A stretch of 64,000 bases of DNA from Ischnura elegans. Its lineage: Eukaryota > Arthropoda > Insecta > Odonata > Coenagrionidae. The position numbers and the translations under genes were made by a program. This document shows, one piece after another, positions 43,251-54,765 of the stretch. The notes under the pieces are model-generated. The model ran no database searches. It worked only from the letters and a program-made list of their open reading frames with translations, and was not told the origin of the DNA. Position 1 is the first letter of the stretch; every line of letters starts with the position of its first letter. The stretch lies in NCBI RefSeq assembly GCF_921293095.1, contig NC_060252.1, positions 73,614,866-73,678,865 of the forward strand. The letters run 5' to 3'.

Positions 43251-43353
43251 CGAAACGTCGGCAGAATGGAGGGAGACCACCCGGCTGGAAGCCCGAATAG
43301 CCTTTTTTGAACATATTCGCCGGGAAAGCATCAGGTTTTTAATCCTAAGATTG

Positions 43354-43673
43354 GTTTGACGTATCTCTCCAATCCGATAGCCTTTTCGTAGCGACGTATT
43401 TCTTCTCTTTTTCATCTTTCATAGCCTGTCCTATATAACTCGGGGGCGTCCCTTGCCCTTCTTTCCTTCCACCTGTCCTTTCATCTGGCCATCGTGTTTC
43501 ATATTGTGGCCAACTAAGTTGTCCCGTCTTCTCCTTAAGGTCAACGTATATCCTTTTAAATGGAAGTTCTCTACAATATAAACAATATTTGTGCCATTGA
43601 ACATCTGAATGTGAAATTGCCATCCGCAATAAGGACCAAATCCATCAAGACTCTTCACAATCAGTTGGATCAT
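43354..43673 (-). pseudogene. LINE ORF2 C-terminus, host of the Penelope insertion
   Basis: Minus strand, two overlapping frames joined by a frameshift near 43440: RRRRDNLVGHNMKHDGQMKG, VEGKKGKGRPRV, then YIGQAMKDEKEKKYVATKRL and a broken end near SNQS. It aligns with 38438-38605. The element continues at 42480-42548 beyond the insertion. Confidence 0.8.
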
Positions 43674-43810
43674 CGAATTCCCTCTATAAAAATTGTAATA
43701 ATTTTCTCTGGCTTACACTACGATAATTGCTAAGGTCATTTTATTCAATAGGGAAGAGCTGATGACGGGATATTTGCATATGCTTGCGATGAGATGTAAA
43801 GGCTAGTTAG

Positions 43811-44130
43811 TGCGGAGTTACAGTGCGGAAACGTGGACTCAGAGGAAGGACGACGAGAGATGGCTGCGGGAATGAATTTGTATATATGTAAGAAAATGGA
43901 GAAGGTGAATTGGAGCTGAAGGAAAAGAAACGACCACGTGCTAGACATGGGGGACGAGGAAAGAAGAAGAAATACGGGGGAGAAAGAGAATTTGGATAGA
44001 ACAAGTAATGAAATGGGAGGGCATGTTAAAATTTGTTCCGAGGGAAGAATGTTAGATATACGAGGGAAGTGATGGAAGAGAATACGATTTATGAATAGAA
44101 TGAAAGGGATTTGGTCGTATCGCGGGCGGA
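43811..44130 (+). pseudogene. LINE ORF2 fragment, decayed
   Basis: GTGCGGAAACGTGGACTCAGAGGAAGGACGACGAGAG encodes the family's GAETWTQRKDDER motif; VRKWR.., then RGRKRIWIEQVMKWEGML follow in broken frames. Orientation is opposite to the copy at 43354. Confidence 0.7.
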
Positions 44131-44325
44131 AGAGGTAGGCTTAATTTTGTAGGGGAGGCAGACCAGAGTATTTCGCTTAATTCTTTACGTAAACTTACCT
44201 TACCCAGTAAAATACTTAAACGAAGGAGTGAGGCAGGATCGGAAAGAGTTCATTCGTCCGAAATCTCAATTAATTAAAATAATCTGGTATAAGGAAGGAA
44301 AGATACAGCGAAAATTAAATCTTCT

Positions 44326-44508
44326 TTATTCAGTTGGTGACGCCTTCTTTTCTAGCTCTAACTCTTTTAGTCTTTCCCGGAGAATTTTCCATTGAGGGAA
44401 GTAATCACTCACAAGTAGTAAGAATTGCAAGAGTGTAACTACAACGAAGCCCGTGAAGCTGATGCGCGAGTCCGAAGATTTGCGGAAAAGCGGTGACGCG
44501 CACCGCAT
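44326..44508 (-). CDS. Candidate small single-pass membrane protein, 60 aa
   Basis: Not matched to any family I know. It begins MRCASPLFRKSSDSR (basic), followed by one hydrophobic segment (about residues 19-38, GFVVVTLLQFLLLVSDYF) and a charged helix (WKILRERLKELELEKK), then ends SPTE. The layout resembles small mitochondrial or ER membrane proteins. The stop codon TAA lies within AATAAA (ACTGAATAAAG), so the message could end directly after the ORF. The 5' part is CpG-rich compared with its surroundings. It may be the only exon or a last exon; no splice evidence was found. A chance ORF is possible. Confidence 0.4.
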   Translation of the reverse strand: MRCASPLFRKSSDSRISFTGFVVVTLLQFLLLVSDYFPQWKILRERLKELELEKKASPTE

Positions 44509-45520
44509 GATCTCGTGACGTTATCAACTTATCCAGGGAATGGTTTTGGCCGTTAATTTTTCGCATTCAATAGCTCGAGAAGTAGGCGACTGATAAAGGT
44601 TGGAAAACTACTAGTCTTCATTTTTCTCTCTTATAGTCCCAAATGACAAGAATAACAAATTTTCTAGAATTCGCTTTATGTAGTTATTACACCTTTCGAG
44701 GGCCTTTAGTTGGGGAAACGTGCCGTGGATATCTGTGGTTCTTCAAATTGAAAATAAGATTTTATAAAAAATGTTTTTGGAGACTAGGGTAGTATTTGGT
44801 GCCCTTAAGTTATTACAATTACTTGATTTGTTCGAGTTTGTAGTGTAAACAGTTTAGGTGTTGGCCAATATGATTACAGTTTGTTATAGGTAAAGAAAAA
44901 CAAAATAATTGAGGAAAGGTATCACTTTATAAAATATCACTCATGTTAGTAAGCTGTCCTTTTTTCCAAACACCCTTCAAAGTGAATAGTTCCATCATTG
45001 CTTCCTCCTGTTTAGCCATATAGTTCCTGTAGCCGCCCTTTATCTCAATCGTGATTTGATATTCATCCTTTGTCGTGGTCTCTCAAGTGATGTGTGTTAT
45101 TGAAGTCACTGTGTGAATTTGTACGACTATTTACCCCTCTCAAGTGCGGCAGAGATTGCGGTGGTTACTACTGTAGCTGTTGGGGGCCTAAGGGTCGTGG
45201 CGATGGGGAACTAGAAGTGGTGGGTTGTTGGCACTAGTGCTCTGCACAAAATATTCCCCAGTAATGGAGCACTAGGGGTATCATCGAGGTGGATGTGTGT
45301 ATGGAAGTTCGCCAAGGTTTGCGGTCGGCCGCAAGTGTTGGTTGGCCGGTTAACTCCGAGTGAGCTGTTATCGTGAACCTCGGGGGGACCCCAAATGAAA
45401 GTTATTGAATAAATTCAAGCACGTGCTTGGGAATATTATAATTGATTGGAAAAACTGGTATTTGGATGAGGCGACCGACAGATGAGGTCATGTGTGCCTT
45501 GAGGGAAGAGTTTGGAAGCG
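44509..45520. other. Intergenic, nothing recognised
   Basis: No domain-bearing ORF, RNA gene or repeat terminus was recognised. The stretch just above 44508 would hold the promoter of the small ORF if that is real. Confidence 0.4.
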
Positions 45521-45735
45521 AGGGTAGAGAGAAACCCGGCGTCGGCATTAGCCTGCTTTTTACTAAAGGCGCCAGGGGGACCTCGGATTAATGTCCTATC
45601 CTACGGACGAAGTCTCCGCACAGCACTCAAGCAGGGATTGGGCGGTCTCTGTAAATTGTCTGCCACCGCCAGTATTTGAACCCGAGCCTACGGGGTGGAA
45701 AGCCAGCAATCTAGCCACCTCGCTAACCCAATCCT
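45521..45735 (-). mobile_element. tRNA-derived SINE, family 2
   Basis: Minus strand: tRNA-like head (45735-45661) with box A TTAGCGAGGTGGCTA and box B GGTTCAAATACTGG, then a body through GACCGCCCAATCCCTGC to GCCGACGCCGGGTTTCTCTCTACC. A 5'-truncated copy of the body is at 50020-50174. Confidence 0.75.
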
Positions 45736-46617
45736 CAACTGCTGTCAGGTTGATTAATCCAAGCATTTAGATTACGGAACTTGTCGTCCTCAAAAATGAT
45801 CGTGGGTAAATTCGGAGTCAAAGTAGTTCAAATTATGACCATATAATGAACCTCCCAGAGCCGAATTAAGAAAGACAATTTTTTACCCCACTTAAATCTC
45901 AAACTACTACAGTTAAATGTAAAAATATTGGGTATAATTCTGTGTACAAATAACTTGCTTCAATCAGTCCTACGAAAATATTTTATCCAGTTATGTGCCT
46001 GCTAATATATTTAAAAGAATATGCATGTAAATTCCAGTGTTCGAGATAGAAAATATGTATGCCAACCTGTCGTGTTTTCCCTCCCTCCTTTTCTATATTG
46101 TTATCACGCTAATGATATCGTTGCTTGTATTTTTTTTAACTATTGATAATCAATTTGTTGCCATTAGGCATTACATCTGCACAGAATGTCTGCAAAATAC
46201 ACAGTTTCAAATATTTAACATTGCAGTCCGACAGTTACGCTCGGTCGTGCCAGTAAGTTCAAGGTTTGGTATTTTTCGATGTTGATCCCCGTGTCGCAAA
46301 TTTGCGTGGCTGATACCTTCCTTCCCGAAAGGCAGCCAACGTGGCAGTGCGGATGCGGTGGGTAAACATCCGCTTTTGGACGATTCACAGAGCAATCTTT
46401 CTCGAATTCCTCTCGAGACGGCGCTGGTAATAGCTTGCAGTTATCTCGAAGATTGCAGTCTGCTTCCTCATCTATGAGGAGGAATGGCAGGAATATTTTA
46501 AGCCTTCCCGATGCTTGCTGTGTAGACAGGCTTCTCGGGTTTGCATCGGTATTAGCTGAAGCATCGTCGTCGTGCCTATATCGCTTGCTGATTCTTATCG
46601 AAGATTAATGAACTAAT

Positions 46618-47069
46618 CAGGGACGGATTTACCGTAAGGCAAAATAGGCACGTGCCTAGGGGCGTCGCAGTCCAAAGGGCGCCTTCAAGGGCGTAAGTTC
46701 ATTCAGTTACAGCTGTACGTAATGTTTTTAATTTTCAAGTTACTCTCTTTTTTCGTATGAATTAAGACTAGATATTATTTTTGGATAGGGTATTCATGAA
46801 GTGTTTTAGTTGCATAAAAGTTAAACTGTTTTGTGTAGTTTTACTCCAAGCTGTTTTTCTTTAATTGAATTGTCTATATTTTCCCTGCGTAAACATTAAA
46901 GCATACATTTATGCTGTCAGCCATATCTCTGTTTATTCCTTTCTTCCAAACCTTGCCTCATGTGAGTGGCTATGCCTTATCATAAAAATCGGGAAGGGGG
47001 GAGCTCAAGTTAGGAAGGGCGCTCAATGGAGAGGTGCCTATAGCGTAACTTTGGGTAAATCCGGCCCTG
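46618..47069. mobile_element. hAT-like MITE (CAGGGACGGATTTACC)
   Basis: Left end CAGGGACGGATTTACCGTAAGG, right end TTTGGGTAAATCCGGCCCTG. Both ends carry GTGCCTA motifs, and inverted GGGCG stretches follow. Flanks GAACTAAT and CATCTGAT agree at only five of eight positions. Confidence 0.65.
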
Positions 47070-49500
47070 CATCTGATCCCGTCTCTACTGGAAAGGGCCA
47101 GATTCAGATGAAAAAAGACCCAATAAATAATTACCGTGATGTATGTCACTATTTAATGCAATGTTTAGACGTAAGTTATGACGCGTGTGGAAAAACGTTA
47201 GATAGAGCGTGTATCTATTTAGCTTTATCTCTCTACTACTGTGTATAAATATTATATTTTTTATTTCATCTTTATATGCTTGGCAAATATATTCAAATAC
47301 TCGATTGCTGTAAAGTTAATATGTAATCATTCTCATTGGGGATATCTGGTTCCTCTTATCAGTTTAATAAGTTTGGTCTTTTCGAGGTTTTAACATCGAT
47401 AATTTTTGTCGAATTTTTGGATCGTCTTTGCTTTGCGAAGAGACCATGTCATTGAAGTGTCTTGCAGGCAATACCATTTTCGTTTTGGTATTTTGGATCG
47501 AATTTCCTGGGCATTGTTTTCTCTTTGACGTTCTTGAAAATAATTGTATTTTTTATTTACGACTTCTTGGTAATTAATGAATTTCGGAACGAGAGCACGG
47601 TCGCTTGTCTGCTATTAGTGTTGCGTTTGCAGCGGGGGAATCCATGGAAATAAGCTTTGTTCCGTGTGCTTCTAATAGGCGATACTTCCAAGAAAATTCT
47701 GTTGTTCTCGGGCGTGAGCTTGCATCGTCATGATAGCTCCCGTCGAGACTTCCTCCTTCCAGTTCCAACTCCTCTTGAGAAATGACTGATGGTGCGATGG
47801 ATGATTGGTAGGTCAATTAGTTCAAATGGGGCTTTCGATTCCGTGGAACACACGCGTGGTGATACGTGCTGTTCATTCTTGCGTTGTAGCCGTAATTTGT
47901 TTTCGACTGAGACAATCGGATTCTGCCTTAAGTTGAATACGAGAGAGACCGTTGACTCGGGGCTGTGGAGCTTTAGTTATCGAGAATTCCTCCCGCATGC
48001 GGACCTAGAATCTTCGCTTAAGAAAGCGCATCATTGCTTCTGCTTAACTGTTTGCATTCTATCTCGATTTCCTGTCGTTTTTACCCGTTAACTACCCTTT
48101 CAAGTTGGTAGTAGAACGTATCACACACAACAACTGTTTTTCTTCTTGATATATAATTTATATAATACCGATACTATCATCTTAATGTCAAGGATAGTAA
48201 TGGAGATTAGGCTGTTGTCAACATTTAAGTTTGTATAGCATGTAAACATTTTGAATCTGAGAAAGCACCGAGAAGAAAATTTCAAATTAGAGGTTTAGAA
48301 ATTTGAACCTGGTCTGACCTACTTCCTCGGAAAATTTCAGTTCCATTGCGTAACTTTTATTGCGAATGGCAGATCTACATTCATTTTAGTACAGTGGATA
48401 GTAATTAGGAATCAATGCCACTCATCTTTGAAAATTTCATCTCAGTACAGGTACGCTGGCAAATATATTAGACTTTTGGTGATTATTGACGATGATGAAT
48501 TGTATGTAGGTACTTCGAAAATTTCAAGATAATGTAAGTTTCGAACAAGTCCTGCGTCGGAAATCATGGCAATATATGTACATAAAAGCGGCTGTGAAGC
48601 GTCTTCTCAGTACGCTATTCGGCTCACTGCTATTTTACTTTGCGATTAATTTTTCGAGGCCCTTCATTGCCTTATAGTGAGTAGTATCTAATCTTCGATC
48701 TTTGTATTCGGTTTTCATCTATTTATTAGCCATTAACCACTTTCTTCATTATTGCCTTGTCACTAATATTTTACCTCCTTTATTAATTTAATTTTCCATT
48801 GATATTTTCAACGTTCCAATCAGGATTTCATGCTATATACTTTACTTCTCGTTAGCTTGTTTGGAAATAGTGATCATGATCTCACGACGTTAAAGAGAGG
48901 AACATCATAAGGATAACGCCTGTTTGGGGTTCACGGACCTTTTTTATCTCAAAAAAATACAATGATCCAGAAACAACAGCAAAAATATTTATCACTGCAA
49001 CGTAAATAACACATAGCCATATAAAAGTGATAGGTGATTTATTGAAGGTATAGTAATACTTACATTGTGAAAATCAAAAAAATACCGTATATTTCTAAGC
49101 ACACTCTTCATATTTAATTGGCAATATTGGCCTATACATAAATTTTATAATTAAACTCCTTCATTGTGTACCAAATGGTATTGCAATGAAGAAATATTTC
49201 CTGAACCCGGGGGTTGGAAATACTTAACTCCCATGAGGGGCGTTGCAGTTTGCGTCGCTGGAAAGGTCAGTCCCAACGTCGAGTCAGCCCCAATGTGTGT
49301 AGCCGCTCTCATGGCTGCGAAAGAAAAAGAATTGTCTTTGTTATGCGTGAGGGCCTAGGCGGTCTTTTTGATTCGCATGTCCTTCGATTGGGCAAATTGA
49401 GACCACTTGTACCGGTGAGACGTCCCGAGTAGCAGCGTCGCGTCGGCCTGGGTCGAGCGAAGGAAAGCAGCGCTCTGCCTGAGCACATCTTGAAAGACTA
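47070..49500. other. Intergenic, nothing recognised
   Basis: Open frames at 47574-47816 (minus), 47789-48091 (plus) and 49164-49432 (plus) show no recognised domain and no splice-supported extension. The region 49200-49440 is relatively GC-rich. Confidence 0.35.
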
Positions 49501-49509
49501 AACTATTCA

Positions 49510-49980
49510 GATGTATTTTGTCCCTAAACAGCATCGGGGCCGCATGCCAAAAAACTTTAACTTTTATTTAAGACCGTGATCAATAATATAGTCGAAATAA
49601 AAAGAGCGTAAAGATAAAAATGTACTGGTATTTATGCGTAAGTTCTGCAAAACGATTATCCGGCGACAATTTTTAGCTTTCTAATCCGGTTGATGATGAC
49701 CGTAGAAAACGATAAAATGGCTGATAGATGATTTTTGAGAATTACCTCGCGAGATGCGATTTAGTTAGCAATGTGACTTCCAGATTACATTTAAGATCCA
49801 GATTAAAAATGTGATGTGTATAATGAAGTGGCTGAGAAAAATGAACTGGCTCTTCAATCTTCAAATATCCTAAGCAATATTCGCGTTGAAAAACTTTGTG
49901 AGAGCATATTTCTCAGAACTTGACCATGAGTGATAATCCTGAACTTATCCTAAATTACAAGGTTATTGTAAAAGAATGGT
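49510..49980 (+). repeat. Diverged dispersed repeat, copy A
   Basis: Shares the order of motifs with 60140-60560: GC.GCCGCAT, then TTTATG..GTAAGTTC.GCAAAACGAT, GACAATTTT, ATGA.GACCGTAGAAAACGATAAAA and a shared end. The copies are old. No coding. Confidence 0.4.
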
Positions 49981-50019
49981 GCGGTTTCAGTAATTCATAG
50001 GAAGATAGTAGAGGTAGGG

Positions 50020-50174
50020 TGGCAGAGATTTTTCAGAGGCTGCCCGATCCCTGCTCGAGTGCTTTGAGGGGGGCACTTCTAGTGCAGCGCTATGTCCGAC
50101 AGATGGGACGTTGAGCTGTTGTACCCTTGGAGCCTTTCGCCTGAGGTAGGCTAATGTCGACGCTGGGTTTCTCT
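50020..50174 (+). mobile_element. SINE family 2, 5'-truncated copy
   Basis: GGTGGCAGAGA..CAGAGGCTGCCCGATCCCTGCTCGAGTGC and GGCTAATGTCGACGCTGGGTTTCTC match the body of the 45521-45735 SINE. The tRNA head is absent. Confidence 0.65.
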
Positions 50175-50350
50175 TTTTTTCGAGCAACAAGGGACGCACA
50201 TATTGAAAGTTATTAATTATGTAAAAAAAGATTTGAGTCGAAATTTTTGACATATAAAAAAAACAAACTTTAGGTAATTATATTTTCATTTCAGCCATGT
50301 TCAAAACCGTACCATTCTTTTATGATAACCCTATGAATAATAAGTGGAGT

Positions 50351-50603
50351 CATGGGCGTAGCCAGCGAGGGGCAGGAGGGGGCAGCTGCCCCTCCCCCCC
50401 CCCTATAAGCAAAAATCGAAAATGTATTTAAGGAAAATAATATTTTTTTCAAACAAATAATTTTAACAACTAGTAAAGAGCTTTAACAGTTTCCTTAAAA
50501 TGTTGATTTCATTGACCTTTTCCATTCTTAAATCTTACCTACAACTCAAAAAACCATGGCTTTCCCCCCCCCCCCCCTACTTTTGATCCTTGGTACGCCC
50601 TTG
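50351..50603. mobile_element. hAT-like MITE (CATGGGCGTAGCCAG)
   Basis: Left end CATGGGCGTAGCCAGCGAGGGGCAGG, right end CCTTGGTACGCCCTTG, with C-runs inside both ends. Flanks AGTGGAGT and CGTGGGGT match at 6 of 8. Confidence 0.65.
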
Positions 50604-51130
50604 CGTGGGGTGACTTAGCGACATAGCTATTTATAGTGCCCTCTGGGTGATCTAAGAATGACAGTCCTATCTTCCGAGTGTTCTCAGTATTTACAGGGTA
50701 TTGTGTTAGAATGAGTCTTCTAACTCTGCATAAATTCACTACCAAACACTCATTGTTCCTCCTCTCTTTCCTTGTATCTACGCAATCGAATGAACGTTCA
50801 CCCATTCCAATGAATCTTAATGACCTCAGAAGGTGAGATTTCTGGATAAACTATTATTATTTCCGTCGCCGCTGTTGAAGACGACTCGTCACTGAGGCTT
50901 GGCGTGATGTGAATTAATAAACTTCTGGAGAATGATAGATTTACATGGAATAGGAAGATCCAGTTGTCTTATCTATCTGGATTCTTATGTACGATCTCAC
51001 TTCTCGAATACCTGTGCTCGATTATGTTAGACACACTCCCACCTCTTATTTTATTACTATTGTGCTTTTATTTGAGTCAGAAGTTTAACTTTCATACTTC
51101 AAAATGAGATGCTAAACAGGGCCGGTTTAA

Positions 51131-51729
51131 CCCTTCCGTGACTGTGCGTGGTAACTCAGTTATTCCAAATTATGTTAATGTTGTATAATTTTTTTATTCT
51201 TCATTTTGTCTCTTTGATATTTTTTTGTGTTAGGCTCAACTTTTGTCGTTATTTAGGCGACGAATGATTTTTTTTACATTTAAATTCATTTTTGAAAACT
51301 TCAATTTTTATTGGTGGGATAACTGAGTTACCCCAAACGGGAAGAAAAGAAACTTGTTTGTATTATGAGTGCAGGGATAAAAGTTGAATGCAATAAATTT
51401 GATTATATTATAACTCCAATATTCTTCATTATGGCACCTTTTTTACTTGTTTATTTCATAGCACGTTAGTCAATGTACAGTTACATTAGAAAAATATGAA
51501 AGATTCTTATCATTTCGCACAAAATCAATGGAAAAGCCTAAATGTAGCCTACAACATATTTATAAATTATGCAAAACAAGATAATATATCATTAAAAAAG
51601 AGCCATGCTGTTGAATTACAGGAAAGACTAAAATACAACAAAAAATTTATGAATTACAAATGGGGTACCTGAGATACCCCATACCAGAGAGTCGTTCGCG
51701 TAAGTTTTCTAGGCACAGTCACGAAAGGG
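51131..51729. mobile_element. piggyBac-type MITE with TTAA duplication
   Basis: TTAA at 51127-51130 and 51730-51733 flanks ends CCCTTCCGTGACTGTGC and GCACAGTCACGAAAGGG (16 of 17 complementary). A CCC start and TTAA target are diagnostic of piggyBac. Subterminal GTAACTCAGTTA and GGGGTACCTGAGATACCCC motifs. No transposase ORF. Confidence 0.9.
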
Positions 51730-52013
51730 TTAAGTGGTAAGAAAAGTACGCGACCGCGTAGGGTGCCAAGCAAAAGAGGGCACCTATGAGCTCAGTCCAA
51801 TGTTCTCTACCAATCAATCAAGGGTATTAAAGGTTGAGGGTTGATTTACTATTCGAGATTATCATAGAAGTATCGTCAAGGATATCTCGATGAGTGGATA
51901 CCCTTACCGCAGAACATTCTCTTTTTAGTGTTCTTGGTGTAAACTTCTTAAGTTTGTTTTCATTTGTCGAATTAATAAATGGTTGAAATTCTCTAAAGGC
52001 GTATATTGTAATA

Positions 52014-52650
52014 GGGTGGTTTCCTAATTTTTTTATTGCCTAAATGGAAAGATTATTACTCCTGGAGTACGCATTTCACGCTTTTAGATTTTTAAATGAC
52101 GATATCTATTTTTCGCGATTAAATGAATAGTGAAAAATTTCAAGCGCGCGAAAACGCGACGGCTAATTATGAATGCTGGGAAAACCCCGTGTGACGTCAT
52201 TCGGGCTCCCGCTTCCGTTGTGTGAGGTGACCTTGGGGCGAGGATATTGTGCGCCGCTGCGATGCTGGCTGCTAGCAGGTAGCGCTTGCCTTAAATAAGG
52301 ATTATTAATACCTTATTAAAAGAGGAAAACTTTCCGACTTTAGGCAGTTTCATTAGGTGATTATTAAGAGATGTTTCCCTGCAGTCTGTGCATCATGCAT
52401 GAATTGGTAATGTCAGACGATGTAAAACTCCCATCTACACGTATAGAAACTAGGTCCCTGTGACGTCACGTGAAGTGGCATCGCATGGGCGCCAATCTGG
52501 CCTTTTTCAAATGAGGATAAAAATTGACCATTGCCGTTCGTCTAAACCGGTATTTCTAAAACCAAATAATATGTTTATTATGAATACACTAACGGTGGGT
52601 AGCGAATCGCATTCAATGCCTTTCGTTTTCTTTGATGAAGGAAACTACCC
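52014..52650. mobile_element. MITE-like element with GGGTRGTTTCC ends
   Basis: Left TA-GGGTGGTTTCCTAA, right GGAAACTACCC-TA; termini complementary over about 11 bases, TA on each side. Inside is a distinct GC-rich block (52140-52260) with TGTGACGTCATTCGGG and a later TGTGACGTCACGTG. Family unknown. Confidence 0.55.
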
Positions 52651-52892
52651 TATTATTGATTTATTGTTTTTACTCTGAATTTGTATGTATCATTGGTTTT
52701 TAAGCTCTAAAATATCAGATTCAATATGTAAGAGCAAGCACCCTAAAAGTTCACGCTGATTTTTAAGTATGGATCCTTATCCGTAAAGTATATGTATTTC
52801 TTTTTAAATATATCCATAGTGAATCCCTCTACCTCTCCGTGTGGGCGAAATGTTGTTGGCTTACCCTATAAAAATGTTTAGAACTAGCCCTG

Positions 52893-54068
52893 ATGCTGGA
52901 TGAAATTACTTTCCAGTCCTATATATAATTCCGATTGCTTAAAGTGCAAGTGAAAATGCATCGGTGTTTCGCCTTTTCATCTCATAAGTGTCTTCATGTC
53001 CTGTAGACCTTTCCAAATGAGGTCGTTTTGCATCTAGTATCTAACTGTTGTGGAAGAAACCCTAACGATGCAAGCAATTAGTTTTTTGTGCGTCTATGCT
53101 TATCCCAAAGGTACATATATATACCATTTAAGTTGTGCCGTAACTCTGGTAGCTGAAGACCCGAAAGGAATTCAAGTAACAGTCAAACTTGGATTGCCTA
53201 ATGTATTTATTTATTCACCATGGTAAATTTGTGAAAGTCCACTGCATTTTTGACGAATTTTTATACAAAGCTAAAAAAATGAAGATATAGTTCGTTCAAA
53301 GGCGATTTTTATTGCTTCTTCCCTTATCTTCCTTTGCTAAACTGGCATTCCGCATCATTTGCTTCTCATTTATAGGTATTTAGGTGATGCTGTTCGCTGA
53401 TTGATCGACTATGGCGCCCAGCCTTCTGATGATTGATGGGGCATAATATTGGCCATGCGGCACCAATTGACATAGTTCTCTTTTCTTCACTTGCCCTTGT
53501 GACGCAAAAAGGGATAGGGTTCAATTGGAAGTCATCGAACGGCGAAGCAGACAACACTATTGGCTTAAGTGCAGTGATTGTTTGCTGTGGGAAATAACCC
53601 CAGTATCTTAGTGTTACTTCTCGCCTGCTTTTGCCTATGCCTCAGTACCTCTGTTCAGGCTTGTTGTACGCCAATATTGTCTTTCTCAGGTATGAATATT
53701 CATTGCACCATTGCATGTGGACATAAAGGGCGTGTGAATTAGCGTTAAGAATTCGAAACAGACTGATGAAAACTTTCCTCTCGCAAAGCATTGCACGAAA
53801 AATGAGACTACGAAATCATGCGCAGGGGATTCAAAGTTACTTAAGCAAAGGGCGAAATTTACCATGAGTATAATGATATGGTTTAGGTGGGATTCGCGCC
53901 CGGATCCCTCAGTTATTGATCAGGTATGCTGCTAGCTGTACCACCAAGCAATCTTCCCCCATTGAAAATTTTAGACTGGGTTTGCCCGAACTAGGTGTTA
54001 TAGTCGAACCAGGGAATTGTATCGAGAGATTTGGCCATTAAAATGTCTGCCAATCGGTAAAGACCTTA
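52893..54068 (-). other. Intergenic with a tRNA-like SINE head
   Basis: Mostly unassigned. On the minus strand, 53960-53885 reads GATTGCTTGGTGGTACAGCTAGCAG..GGGATCCGGGCGCGAATCCC, a degenerate tRNA-like head (box B GCGCGAATCCC) without a recognisable tail. Confidence 0.4.
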
Positions 54069-54599
54069 GGGTCATTCCATGTCAGTTCACCCTGGCATGG
54101 CACCGACCGACTCGGATTTTTATGAAATTTTTGTCACTAGCTACTATCACCTATCTAATGACCCATGTAAAATATTTCCTCTCTCACTCTCATAGTTTGC
54201 AAGATATGAGGAGTCAAAGTTTGAGGTGTTTGCTCAGAAGTGGCGCTAGTGGGAGTCAAATTCCAGAGTGCAGGGCACAGGGTAAAAATTCATAACTCAG
54301 AAACCACATAATATATTTGAATGAAATTTTGACCCCTTGTCTATCCAAGTACATAGCTTCCATAGTAATGTCTTTTATTCCCCTTGCATTGTTATGTTGG
54401 CCAAAATGATGTCAACAGTTGTTAATTAACCGATTTTTTTAGCTCAAAAACATTACTTCATATTTTCAGAATTATCACCTAAAGGCAGAGCAGTTAACTC
54501 ATCCAATTTTTTTTTAAATTGAAGGTTAATATGTGCTCCAATATACTGTGAAATAAAAATGGTGGTGTTTTGACTGCCACTATGAGTATTTCAGGTTTT

Positions 54600-54765
54600 T
54601 AAGTATACCGGGACTAGCCACGGTGATAACTTTTACGGGAGTTTCCACAGGGAAGAATGACGCCTCGGTAGCTTAACTGGCTAAAGCACTCGGCCGGAAA
54701 TCGAGGGATCCGGGTTCGAATCCCGGTCAAGGCGAATGATTTTTTCTCTGTGGATTTTTCGCACA
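54600..54765 (-). mobile_element. tRNA-derived SINE, copy 2, 12-bp TSD, internally inverted
   Basis: ATTTCAGGTTTT is exact at 54588-54599 and 54766-54777, and the uninterrupted site is seen in the other transposon arm near 58600, which proves insertion. The tRNA-like core is 54661-54734 on the plus strand (box A TAGCTTAACTGG, box B GGGTTCGAATCCC, acceptor stem CGCCTCG with CAAGGCG). The tail TAAGTATACCGGGACTAGCC..GGGAGT lies before it in reverse orientation compared with the 12120 copy. Confidence 0.9.

Larger units (their letters stand above)
42549..43340 (-). mobile_element. Penelope-like element, 5'-truncated, with inverted end and 13-bp TSD
   Basis: AATCCTAAGATTG is exact at 42536-42548 and 43341-43353. 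Within it are a GIY-YIG endonuclease region, a hammerhead ribozyme (42591-42644), and an exact 60-bp inverted repeat (42551-42610 and 43250-43309). The right arm is an inverted fragment of the element's own terminal repeat, breaking inside the ribozyme's stem II. Inverted 5' fragments of this kind are known for Penelope-like insertions. It is inserted into a LINE 3' end. Confidence 0.9.
51117..52892. mobile_element. hAT-like element (CAGGGCCGGTT), nested host
   Basis: Ends CAGGGCCGGTT and AACTAGCCCTG. Flanks ATGCTAAA (51109-51116) and ATGCTGGA (52893-52900) match at 6 of 8. It contains a piggyBac-type MITE (51131-51729) and another inserted MITE (52014-52650). A partial second copy at 30550-30829 helps define the original sequence. 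Confidence 0.7.

Noticed and set aside
43251..43309. A third hammerhead on the plus strand (CCGAAACGTCGGCAGAATGG)
   Set aside because: Only the 3' half of the ribozyme is present here, as an inverted fragment; no CUGANGA box or stem II precedes it.
50539..50805. 88-residue minus-strand ORF beside the MITE at 50351
   Set aside because: Its end is within the MITE's poly-C terminus (glycine run), indicating translation of repeat DNA.
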